In this document: one piece after another, positions 49,015 to 55,982 of the stretch
Layout of the letters: every line of letters starts with the position of its first letter
Position numbering within the stretch: position 1 is the first letter of the stretch
Virus record (IMG/VR): IMGVR_UViG_3300025289_000030
Coordinates: 1-55,982 of that record
Strand: one strand, 5' to 3'
Origin: a virus
Length of the DNA stretch: 55,982 nt
The notes under the pieces: generated by a model
What the model was told of the DNA's origin: nothing
What the model saw: only the letters and a program-made list of their open reading frames with translations
The model's database searches: none
Program-made: the position numbers and the translations under genes

Positions 49015-51540
49015 ATGAATGATAAGTATGAATCATCTATAACACCTAGAAATAACAAAGTCAATTATAAAATAGAAGAAATACTGAGATACTTAAAACT
49101 GTTAAGTGTCATTGATTGTGATGTGCTCTGCTTTAGCTTTATGGATTTAGAAAGTAAAAAAGTGCTTCCAGGTTGTGGCACAGTGCAGCTACAGTCTTTG
49201 GAAGTGAGTGAATACTTAGCTAGAATATGTGAACCGTTCACGCTGCACGTGTGCTTAAACCAAACCAATTTTAAAGGCAGACGTCGTGAGCACATGGTAG
49301 CACCAAGGGTATTATGTTTGGATATTGATAGAGAATTGGATAGAAAGGAGTGGGAACAAATAGTACGGTATGAGGTAAATTTTGTAGTCGAAACGTCGCC
49401 GAAACGCTATCACTTTTACTGGAAAATTGATCCAGGAATCAGCCTAGAAAATTGGAAACTATTGCAAGCAGGAATTGCTGCCAAGTTTGATGGTGATCTA
49501 AATTTAGCACAGGTGCAGCACACAGTTCGTGTGCCTGGATGTGAGCGCATATGTAAAGGTGTCGCCGATGTGCGTTTTATGCCGACTCTATACGACTGCG
49601 ACCTACCACATAAACCATACGTACTAACTGATTTAACTGCAATATTTCCAGGGATATTAGGGAAGGGCAAGAAAGCAATTCTAGCACAAAATAAAGGTAA
49701 AAAAAAGATAAATAATTTAATAACACAAGCAATTGAAAATAAATCAAACGGCTGTTTTAGTGAATCCATTAATGCAGCACTAGCTACTGAACTAGGCAAA
49801 ATCGGTCATAGAAACAATAGTTTATATAGTATACTTTCTACATATATTAGGAAAAATAAAGCTATGAAAAGTAAAAAAAGGCTGTGTGAGGAAGTTGCGG
49901 CACTGGCACAATATGCTAACTCTCATTTTGAGAAACCACTTAGTCAAGAAGAAATCACTAAAACTATAACTTCCGCTATAACAAGAGGATTAGAGGCTAA
50001 AAGCGAGCCGCAGAACGGACATTATGAGGAAAAGGGTAGTCAAGGTGGTGTGAGTGAAGAAAAGCGGTGTGAGAGCTTTAAATACGATTATAGCGACCCA
50101 CACATAATGACAGGCACAATATCAGACGTGTCAATTAAAGCTAGAATAGTACAACGTTATAAGGAGTACTTATGCGCTGTAGGCAATGTACTTTATGCTT
50201 TCAACCAGCATGATAATAATTGGTATTCGCAAAAAGACAATACAAGCGTAGTTAATGCGTTTGCAATTGAATGCGTTAAAGATGTTTTCACTGAACAAAA
50301 GTTTAAAGAAAGATGTTACGATAAAAAAGGCTTTTCTACACTTAAGTACGATAAAGAAACAGAAAAATATTTATCAAATAATCGTATATCAGGAGTGCTG
50401 GCACAGTTAAAAAACTCAGTATTTAATATTGAAACAAAGAATTTAGATGATTTTGATAGTGATAAAGCACATCTTAACTGCAAAAATGGCTATGTAAATT
50501 TAATTGAAGGCACAATTAGAGCACCAAAATCCAATGACTATCTGCTTTTAAAAACAAAAATCTCTTTTGATGCTTCGGCAAAATGCCCAAAATGGAAACA
50601 ATTCTTAGCTGAGATTTTTGAAAATAACGAAGCACCAGAAGCTATGATTTCTTTTCTGCAAGAAGTATTCGGCTATAGTTTAACTGCCTCTATTGCAGCA
50701 CAAAAGTTATTCATACACTGCGGCAGCGGCTCAAACGGCAAAAGTATTGTGTTATATTGCTTACGTTATTTACTTGATAATTATGCCGCTGTCTTAGACT
50801 GTAAATCTTTAAGCACTACAAAATATGGAATACAAAAAGATCCACTTAGAATAGGAGTTAAATTAGTAGGTAAAAGAATTGCTATTATGGATGAAGTTGA
50901 CACAGATTCGGTATGGGGAGAGGCACTAGTTAAAAGTCTACTAGGAGCATATGTATTATCAAGAAAGCTCTTTGGTGAAGAGGAGGAAGTACTAAATAGA
51001 GCTAAATTCCATATAGGCTGTAATGATATACCTAAAACACAGAGCGAAAGTGAAGCACTGCTTCGACGACTATGCATTATCCCTTACAATAGAGAATTTA
51101 CCCCTAATGCAGCTAAAGAAGCATTATTACAAAAAATGATAAGAGAAGAAAGCTCAGGTATATTAAATTGGGCAATAGAAGGGCTAGTACGCTACTTAGA
51201 AATCAAAAAAGATGAAAACGGTGAGGAAATTTTAGATAGTTTTAATTATCCTGAAGAATGTACGGTAAAGCTTATTGAATACAGGGCAGATAACTTTATA
51301 CATGAGAAAACAGCAGCAGAATTAATAATAAAAGGTGACGAAAACAACAAAAACGACTGGCACTCATTAAATAGTATCCAAGAATGGTATAATAAAAATT
51401 CAAGCTTAACACCGATAAGTATCCAACAACTGGGCACTATTTTAACATCTAAGCAAAAAGTGTTAAAGTTACGAACACACAAAAATAAGGTGAAAGCCAC
51501 GTTTTATTGCGTAAAAATGCGGGTTTTATTAATAAAATAA
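49015..51540 (+). CDS. Replicative primase-helicase (RepB-like primase plus D5/P4-type helicase)
   Basis: An 841-residue replication protein. N-terminal half: archaeo-eukaryotic-type RepB primase pattern, with VLCLDIDRELD (about residue 101-111), NFVVETSPKRYHFYWKID (121-138) and a following TVRVPGCE. C-terminal half: D5/P4-type superfamily 3 helicase with Walker A GSGSNGKSIVLY (about 570), then IAIMDEVD (Walker B-like) and an IGCNDIPK motif C (sensor Asn). It unwinds DNA and primes at the origin. AAGG lies 8 nt before the ATG. Unlike its neighbours it is transcribed rightward, toward the candidate origin. Confidence 0.9.
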   Translation: MNDKYESSITPRNNKVNYKIEEILRYLKLLSVIDCDVLCFSFMDLESKKVLPGCGTVQLQSLEVSEYLARICEPFTLHVCLNQTNFKGRRREHMVAPRVLCLDIDRELDRKEWEQIVRYEVNFVVETSPKRYHFYWKIDPGISLENWKLLQAGIAAKFDGDLNLAQVQHTVRVPGCERICKGVADVRFMPTLYDCDLPHKPYVLTDLTAIFPGILGKGKKAILAQNKGKKKINNLITQAIENKSNGCFSESINAALATELGKIGHRNNSLYSILSTYIRKNKAMKSKKRLCEEVAALAQYANSHFEKPLSQEEITKTITSAITRGLEAKSEPQNGHYEEKGSQGGVSEEKRCESFKYDYSDPHIMTGTISDVSIKARIVQRYKEYLCAVGNVLYAFNQHDNNWYSQKDNTSVVNAFAIECVKDVFTEQKFKERCYDKKGFSTLKYDKETEKYLSNNRISGVLAQLKNSVFNIETKNLDDFDSDKAHLNCKNGYVNLIEGTIRAPKSNDYLLLKTKISFDASAKCPKWKQFLAEIFENNEAPEAMISFLQEVFGYSLTASIAAQKLFIHCGSGSNGKSIVLYCLRYLLDNYAAVLDCKSLSTTKYGIQKDPLRIGVKLVGKRIAIMDEVDTDSVWGEALVKSLLGAYVLSRKLFGEEEEVLNRAKFHIGCNDIPKTQSESEALLRRLCIIPYNREFTPNAAKEALLQKMIREESSGILNWAIEGLVRYLEIKKDENGEEILDSFNYPEECTVKLIEYRADNFIHEKTAAELIIKGDENNKNDWHSLNSIQEWYNKNSSLTPISIQQLGTILTSKQKVLKLRTHKNKVKATFYCVKMRVLLIK

Positions 51541-51934
51541 TTTCCGTGTCCAGGCTGTACTTTTTTCGCTTAACACATAACTTATTGATAAATATATATG
51601 TAACCGTGTTTCCGTGTCCAGGCTAAGCGATTTTTTTAGCCTGGGCTAGCCTGGACTGGACAAACATATTTATATTTATCAATAAGTTAAGTATGTGTGT
51701 CCAGGCTGTGTCTTATATTACTTAACCTTATTCTATATAAAATATTATATAGGTATACTATAGAGTGGACATATAGTGTATATATTTATATATAGGAAAG
51801 AGATGCCCGAATAGCCTGGACAGGGTGGACAGTGGAACAATATCAATAGGTTATAAGAATCAGAGTGTCCTAGCCTGTCCTCAGGGTGGACAAATTTTCG
51901 GAAAATTACATTATTATGAATAACTTAAGTCAAT
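51541..51934. other. Candidate replication origin: iterons, inverted repeat, AT-rich unwinding region
   Basis: 394 nt without a gene. A 16-bp direct repeat ending GTGTCCAGGCT occurs at 51541-51556 and 51609-51624, with GTGTCCAGGCT again at 51697-51707. Inverted forms TAGCCTGG(AC) occur at 51647 and 51812, with shorter ones at 51637 and 51871; GGTGGACA occurs three times in 51820-51950, and AGTGGACA once at 51764. An 18-bp perfect inverted repeat (51579-51596 / 51671-51688) encloses a smaller one (CCAGGCTAA/TTAGCCTGG). 51708-51800 is almost pure A/T. Iterons, dyad and AT-rich region next to a primase-helicase gene are the classic origin layout. Confidence 0.7.
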
Positions 51935-51973
51935 TTGCAAGGGTGGACAAACTGGTTTAAGTCAATTAAACCT

Positions 51974-52393
51974 ATGATGAATAAGAAATTTAACTATAAA
52001 CTCTATGAAGTGCTTTCTATATATGAAAACTTACATATTTTTGGTTTTTCTTGGGGGGAGGATTTATTTAAAGAGGAGTTTTTAGTTTCAAGAAATAAAC
52101 TAATAACTGCCGAATCGAGCATAAAATCAGCTATGTTATTTTTGCTGTATGCTAAACTTCAGCCTAAAATATTAAGTAAAGGTAATAACTTTAGTTCTTA
52201 TAGCTTAAAACATGTTTGTGAGCGCTGGTTAAGCTCTTATATTTCTAATGGCGTAATGATTACAGCAGCTTTAATGTTAAATTGGAAAGTAAAAGCTTTT
52301 AAATTAAATATAAACGCAACTATATATAAGCCTAAAGACTGGGATTGGGGTATTAATTTTAAATTACCTAATAAAAGTAATATGAGTTTATAA
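51974..52393 (+). CDS. Conserved hypothetical protein downstream of the origin, 139 aa
   Basis: A 139-residue form from ATG 51974 (the frame extends to a TTG at 51935 inside the last iteron). The core SSYSLKHVCERWLSSYISNGVMITAALMLNW recalls a small phage family, next to primases, with SS-Y-x-LKH-x-x-E-x-W and NGxxIxAAL; the function is unknown. No good ribosome binding site; a 14-codon frame (51917) precedes it and may couple. It converges with the leftward genes. Confidence 0.6.
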   Translation: MMNKKFNYKLYEVLSIYENLHIFGFSWGEDLFKEEFLVSRNKLITAESSIKSAMLFLLYAKLQPKILSKGNNFSSYSLKHVCERWLSSYISNGVMITAALMLNWKVKAFKLNINATIYKPKDWDWGINFKLPNKSNMSL

Positions 52394-53143
52394 AAGTTTT
52401 ACTTGCTTAGGATCATGATATTTATACGGATCTATGATTTTATCCAGTGTTTGCTCTGATAAAGTAACATCTAAGAGAGTTATAGGCTCACAATTATGAT
52501 AAATATCAAAAGTTTTACTTGTGCCAATGGGATTAATAAGCCTATCTAGATCAATTGAACACTCACAGCCAGTTTCATGTGAAAAATATGTGTTAGTTGT
52601 TTCTTTTAGGGTTTGAAATAAGCTAAATAGTGCTGCATCACATAATAATTCTACTTTTTCTATAAACTTAGGGCTAAAATCAGTATTATTTTCTAAATGA
52701 GCTACTAATTTATAGCTAAAATCAGATCTATAAATTGATTCCCAGGCTTCCCATTCTAAATCATTTTCAAGATTACTATGGTGTTCTTCATTAATTAATG
52801 GATAATTTTCTAAGTCTTTTAAAGTTTTAAGGGCTTCTATGCTGTCAAATAGCTTTATATTTATAAGTAATGATTTAGAATTATGCATCTCTTTATACAC
52901 TTCCAGCCATGGCATATTTTTAAAATTTTCATAAAAAACTTCATGATTAGAACGTGTTACACTGCATCCAGTGTAATCGCCGTAAACTAATAATGAAGGT
53001 GCATAATAAACTATTTTACTATAATCAGACAAATTACTAGTCGGTTGAAATGTGTTTTTAGGATGCTGTTCAGCGTCAAAAAAACAAGCATGTAAATCAC
53101 TATGCATAATGTCAATTAGTTCAGTTAATATATTGTTATTCAT
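52388..53143 (-). CDS. Hypothetical protein, 251 aa
   Basis: A soluble acidic protein from the ATG with AAAGGAATAAATAT, no known motif. Rich in His/Asn/Asp/Tyr, predicted mixed alpha/beta, with a Cys pair near the end (ETGCECSID). Its 3' end overlaps the rightward gene by 6 nt. Last gene of the right-hand leftward block. Confidence 0.65.
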   Translation of the reverse strand: MNNNILTELIDIMHSDLHACFFDAEQHPKNTFQPTSNLSDYSKIVYYAPSLLVYGDYTGCSVTRSNHEVFYENFKNMPWLEVYKEMHNSKSLLINIKLFDSIEALKTLKDLENYPLINEEHHSNLENDLEWEAWESIYRSDFSYKLVAHLENNTDFSPKFIEKVELLCDAALFSLFQTLKETTNTYFSHETGCECSIDLDRLINPIGTSKTFDIYHNCEPITLLDVTLSEQTLDKIIDPYKYHDPKQVKLL

Positions 53144-53156
53144 ATATTTATTCCTT

Positions 53157-53510
53157 TTATAAATCAAATAATTCTTCAATAGCGCACTTTATTGTAGTGT
53201 CGGTTAGTCCGAATTCATCATCAATATTGTTATTGAGGTGATTTAATACTTCTCTGGCTTGTGCTTTAGAGAGTTTAGTATTTAGAGCTTTAATATGTGA
53301 GATATTGACTGTGTGAGATATTTCATTTTCAGATTTATACGGTTTATTAATTAATTGTTGCACACAAAATGTAAGAAAGTTAATTTTGTTTTGAGTGTCC
53401 AATTGAACCGATACATCAAATATAAGATCAAAGTCGTAATTTAATTCACTAAACACATGCGATAAATTACCATTTATCCACGATTCTGCTAGTTCTTTTG
53501 CTTTGTTCAT
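53157..53510 (-). CDS. Hypothetical protein, 117 aa
   Basis: Helical, ATGA-coupled to the gene upstream. Near the end KLSKAQAREVLNHLNNNIDDEFGLTD might be a small helix-turn-helix. Unknown. Confidence 0.6.
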   Translation of the reverse strand: MNKAKELAESWINGNLSHVFSELNYDFDLIFDVSVQLDTQNKINFLTFCVQQLINKPYKSENEISHTVNISHIKALNTKLSKAQAREVLNHLNNNIDDEFGLTDTTIKCAIEELFDL

Positions 53511-53860
53511 AAGTTGCCTTGTATATTGTTAATTAAATGTTGAGTGTACAAATCTTTGCCTTTATCATCATTACCTATTAATTTTGCATTTGCTGGCATA
53601 GCTTGTGCGCGTTTAATATCTCTTGATAATTCAATAGCAAACTTTAAATTATAGTATAGTTCTGTTTTAGTGTATGTTTCATGTCCAAACGGCATAGTAA
53701 TTCCATAATTATCTAACATACGGGCTATAGACCATGAATTAGTACCATTATCCCATAGTGCCAATGCGCCTTCGTCTAATCTATTTTTAGCTACTCTATA
53801 TCCGTAACTGTCACAAAATACTTTAAAGATGCCTTCTAAGTTTTTAGTTGTTGCTTTCAT
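53507..53860 (-). CDS. Hypothetical protein, 117 aa
   Basis: Contains ALALWDNGTNSWSIARMLDNYGITMP, a helix-turn-helix-like pattern, and a charged helix at the end. AAAAAGGGC precedes the start. Could be a regulator; not established. Upstream leader 53861-53944 has the hairpin GTACATG/CATGTAC (53906-53925). Confidence 0.6.
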   Translation of the reverse strand: MKATTKNLEGIFKVFCDSYGYRVAKNRLDEGALALWDNGTNSWSIARMLDNYGITMPFGHETYTKTELYYNLKFAIELSRDIKRAQAMPANAKLIGNDDKGKDLYTQHLINNIQGNL

Positions 53861-53905
53861 AATTTTTAGCCCTTTTTAAGGTCTAGGTTAAACGATTTTA
53901 GCTAA

Positions 53906-53925
53906 GTACATGCTAGACCATGTAC
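53906..53925. repeat. 7-6-7 inverted repeat in the leader of the 117-aa gene
   Basis: GTACATG (53906-53912) and CATGTAC (53919-53925). On the overlapping register GCTAG/CTAGC (53912-53930) pair too. No T-run. Could be an operator or an attenuator between the two genes. Confidence 0.5.
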
Positions 53926-53944
53926 CTAGCATCAATGACTTAGC

Positions 53945-54343
53945 CTAATACTCAGTGGTGAGCATTATGACAAACTTAACGGGGTCATAATCAGCTAGTT
54001 GGCTGTAACATTGAAAAGGACTAAGCGGAAAGTCAGTAAAACTTAGTTTAGTTTGATCTAGAATATTATTGTTACCGTCGGAATATTGAATAACCGCTTC
54101 TTTTCCTTTTTTAAATAATCTAACTACAATAAATACATTATCATTATTTTTCTTGTATAATTCTAATGTTTTAGCGGCTATTTCATTCATTAACCAATAG
54201 CAATTTGCTTCATTAGCTAAATAAGCCATGCCGTCTGTGAATACGACATTTTTAAACAATGTAAGCCTATGATAGTTTTCTGTACCATAAAACTGATGTA
54301 AATCAGCTTGTGTTAATTCTTTGTTTTCTTCAGTGTTATTCAT
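53945..54343 (-). CDS. Hypothetical protein, 132 aa
   Basis: A soluble acidic protein (LTQADLHQFYGTENYHRLTLFKNV... FPLSPFQCYSQLADYDPVKFVIMLTTEY). The C-terminal pattern reads like small phage proteins of unknown function that follow a DUF6876-type layout, but I am not certain. It is the first gene after the operator-bearing promoter at 54402-54430. Confidence 0.65.
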   Translation of the reverse strand: MNNTEENKELTQADLHQFYGTENYHRLTLFKNVVFTDGMAYLANEANCYWLMNEIAAKTLELYKKNNDNVFIVVRLFKKGKEAVIQYSDGNNNILDQTKLSFTDFPLSPFQCYSQLADYDPVKFVIMLTTEY

Positions 54344-54372
54344 AAGTTATGTCCTTTTTTAAGTTAAAATAT

Positions 54373-54430
54373 TCAATTTTTATGATTGACTTTATTTTTT
54401 AAGTATAGTCAATCAAAATGATTGAGTCAA
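54373..54430 (-). promoter_or_regulatory. Leftward promoter with a perfect operator in its spacer and a second dyad downstream
   Basis: Leftward TTGACT (54425-54430), exactly 17-nt spacer, TATACT (54402-54407). The spacer is occupied by the perfect dyad TCAATCA-AAA-TGATTGA (54409-54425). A second copy with 15 of 17 matches lies at 54373-54389, 36 bp away, in the leader. A repressor here would block polymerase directly. Drives 54343 leftward. Confidence 0.8.
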
Positions 54431-54431
54431 G

Positions 54432-54536
54432 CTAAATGCAAAATAAATTTAATATGATAATTAATCCAATTATACGAATAATTGCTGTTAGAGTTATTTG
54501 TACAAAAGGTTTAATAAAATCAAGTAGTTGTATCAT
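54432..54536 (-). CDS. 34-aa membrane peptide
   Basis: A small frame 3 nt after the upstream stop, ending 2 nt before the promoter. MIQLLDFIKPFVQ then hydrophobic ITLTAIIRIIGLIIILNLFCI. One TM helix. Weak ribosome binding site (AAGAG). Function unknown. Confidence 0.5.
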   Translation of the reverse strand: MIQLLDFIKPFVQITLTAIIRIIGLIIILNLFCI

Positions 54537-54539
54537 ATA

Positions 54540-54767
54540 TTATGCTCTTAAAAACATTTCAGTTACATGCAGTCTAGCCCAATCCTCACATGTATTTTCC
54601 CACGGCATGAGTCGCAAAGCCTTAATCATATGTTTTGTTGGTATATCTTTATGTGGAGGTCGTTTATTATACTGCTGCACATAATCAGCTATTGCAGCAT
54701 TGTAATAATCGTTATCAGTTAGTTTATAGTAACTTTGCTCGTTTTTAGCTTTTTTTGTATAGTCCAT
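54540..54767 (-). CDS. Hypothetical basic protein, 75 aa
   Basis: A short soluble protein (YNAAIADYVQQYNKRPPHKDIPTKHMIKALRLMPWENTCEDWARLHV) with AAAGGCATAAT ahead. The 84-nt gap to the upstream gene holds ATAACTCA/TGAGTTAT (8-bp arms) but no operator. Unknown; early-region gene. Confidence 0.65.
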   Translation of the reverse strand: MDYTKKAKNEQSYYKLTDNDYYNAAIADYVQQYNKRPPHKDIPTKHMIKALRLMPWENTCEDWARLHVTEMFLRA

Positions 54768-54851
54768 ATTATGCCTTTCTTTAAGAGAGTATAATTACTC
54801 TAATAATAACTCATATGTTAATAATGCAATGTGAGTTATCAATTACAGTAA

Positions 54852-55406
54852 TTATATACGCCAAATTACTTCTATTTTTTCAACATTTTCTGTTTTTAAT
54901 AATAATTCTAATGGATTATTAGAATTATCAGTTAATAATATGTGTCCAGTAAATTTTTCTGGTACAAGATGCATAAAGTCTTTTGGTATAAGATAATGAG
55001 TATCGAGACCTTGCAAAATTATACCGTCAAAGTCATATTTTACATTTTCTATGCTGCACCATAAGCCAAAAGATCCATCGTTAAAACCTAGGTATGTATA
55101 GTCTGGAGTGTAGGTATTAAGTATATCACATGCTTCAGTGACTAACTCATCTGCAATAGATTCTAGTTCACCATCTAGATCAGAATCTACATTAGAATTA
55201 CGATATATTTCATTTAGTTCTTTATTAGTTGAACTAATAAATTTACCTATTTCAAGTAATAAAGCCTTTGTTTTATTGCATTTTATAGCTAATTGTATTG
55301 TTAGACTTTCATTTAGTAAGTCATGCAAAAAACCAAGTACATTACGATTATCTCTAATACTCATGTCTAAGTAGCAGCCAATTTCTAATTTTAATTTTTT
55401 ATTCAT
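54852..55406 (-). CDS. Hypothetical protein, 184 aa
   Basis: An acidic soluble protein (helical first half; beta-rich second half with YTYLGFNDGSFGLWCSIENVKYDFDGI). GAAGGATTAAAAA precedes the start. Its C terminus resembles ligand-binding or small-domain proteins, but no family is known to me. First gene of the rightmost leftward unit. Confidence 0.65.
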   Translation of the reverse strand: MNKKLKLEIGCYLDMSIRDNRNVLGFLHDLLNESLTIQLAIKCNKTKALLLEIGKFISSTNKELNEIYRNSNVDSDLDGELESIADELVTEACDILNTYTPDYTYLGFNDGSFGLWCSIENVKYDFDGIILQGLDTHYLIPKDFMHLVPEKFTGHILLTDNSNNPLELLLKTENVEKIEVIWRI

Positions 55407-55440
55407 TTTTTAATCCTTCTGATTGATTTAATTGATTAAA

Positions 55441-55461
55441 TTATTGCATTGTTTGCAATAA
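55441..55461. repeat. 7-7-7 inverted repeat in the leader
   Basis: TTATTGC (55441-55447) and GCAATAA (55455-55461) with a 7-nt loop, between the promoter and the gene at 55406. May be an attenuator or part of an operator. Confidence 0.5.
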
Positions 55462-55465
55462 AAAC

Positions 55466-55507
55466 ATTTTCGCATAATTTTTAGATCGTGTCAATCATTT
55501 TGATTGA
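55466..55507 (-). promoter_or_regulatory. Leftward promoter overlapped by a perfect operator
   Basis: Perfect dyad TCAATCA-TTT-TGATTGA (55491-55507). The leftward -35 TTGACA (55489-55494) overlaps its end; 17 nt on is GAAAAT (55466-55471) with an extended TG at the -10. This is the promoter for the 184-aa gene unit. Confidence 0.7.
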
Positions 55508-55982
55508 AATAATAAAAATAAATTAAACTCACACATAAAAACACTCACACATTTAGCTCATGCCGCAAGCCTCGCACTTATTAGTATATTAATTCAGTAT
55601 ATTCAATGTATTATATGTATATATTATGTGTGTTATTAGCTAAGTCCTTACTATGCATCACATCCCGAGAATAATAATTCTAGTGAAGTAGACTTTGCTT
55701 AAGATTGATATAGGTGAGGTATAAAGAGGACTCTCTTATTTTTAGGATTCTATTAGAGTCAGGAAAAATTTAGACCGCCCCCGTATGTACTCTATATGTA
55801 CATCCGTATTTTTTACTCACATCGCGCAATAGAAGCAATCTTTTTGATTGAAATTACACTAATATAAGCAATCTTTTTGATTGAATGTAACCCATTACCT
55901 ATACAAATAGCACCCCCACCCCACCCCATTTAGGATCTTCATATACTAATTCTATGTGCATGTATTGCATTTTTAGTGCTTC
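55508..55982. other. Right-end non-coding region with paired operators
   Basis: 475 nt without a convincing gene. 55528-55553 has two ACTCACACAT copies. ATGTAC/GTACAT arms (55784-55803) form a dyad. Two identical GCAATCTTTTTGATTGA sites (55835-55851, 55868-55884) lie 33 bp apart, each 15 of 17 to the phage dyad. A rightward TTGATT-N17-TATACA (55877-55905) overlaps the second site. 55913-55927 is C-rich (three runs of 4-5 C). Probably a divergent early control region, with more genes beyond the edge. Confidence 0.6.

Noticed and set aside
54436-54684. 82-codon plus-strand frame
   Set aside because: Overlaps two coupled minus-strand genes and the operator-bearing promoter's downstream side; no start signals.
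48615-55884. FNR-box interpretation of the dyad (TTGAT-N4-ATCAA)
   Set aside because: Half-sites are in the opposite orientation (CAATC ... GATTG), so the host FNR/CRP-type consensus does not fit.

Overview
The window is a very AT-rich double-stranded DNA phage genome segment. The virion gene set (portal, scaffold, major capsid protein, neck and tail-tube candidates, fibres, and three very large proteins in the position of T7 gp14/15/16, the last with a lytic transglycosylase domain) points to a short-tailed, podovirus-like phage. Lipobox lipoproteins, a transglycosylase ejection protein and AAGGA-type ribosome binding sites suggest a low-GC Gram-negative host; the species cannot be told. No phage RNA polymerase or integrase is visible, and recognisable promoters are host sigma70-like. 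The window is probably not a complete genome: the leftward terminase large subunit at the left edge lacks its nuclease half.

Layout. 1-845 (-): terminase N-terminal half. 871-32056 (+): one long virion block: portal, small genes, scaffold, major capsid protein behind a structured leader, cysteine-rich fibres including a pectate-lyase-like tailspike, an L,D-transpeptidase-like protein, neck and tail proteins, and the three giant proteins. 32046-35704 (-): PD-(D/E)XK nuclease, putative holin, two small basic proteins, a coiled-coil fibre, a phospholipase A2-like protein, an Acb2/Tad1-like protein (candidate anti-CBASS/Thoeris sponge) and a small lipoprotein. 35701-41562 (-): YdaS/Cro-like regulator, family A DNA polymerase, ssDNA-binding protein, Cas4/RecB-like nuclease and small unknown genes. 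41559-46133 (-): an envelope-directed module with an exported ADAM/reprolysin-like metzincin, lipoproteins, membrane peptides, a signal-peptide-bearing relative of the virion fibre, and a Dam-type methylase. 46137-48489 (-): SNF2-type helicase translationally coupled to four small Trp/Tyr/Ser/Arg-rich proteins and a conserved 87-aa protein. 48636-48707 (-): tRNA-Cys. 49015-51540 (+): RepB/D5-type primase-helicase, followed by an iteron and inverted-repeat region that looks like a replication origin, and a small conserved gene. 52388-55406 (-): small unknown genes, probably early. 55508-55982: non-coding.

Regulation. A 17-bp dyad close to TCAATCATTTTGATTGA recurs in or beside leftward promoters at about 35.5, 36.1, 48.6, 54.4 and 55.5 kb and twice more at the right end, with a shorter variant at 42.65 kb. 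One copy lies in the promoter of the YdaS/Cro-like regulator, whose own mRNA appears to be leaderless. The arrangement resembles a distributed repressor regulon. It and the exported metzincin, the fibre mimic and the SNF2/aromatic-repeat cassette are the most unusual parts of the window. Families were named from motifs read by eye; no database search was run. Many genes below 60 codons were found by reading the sequence directly.
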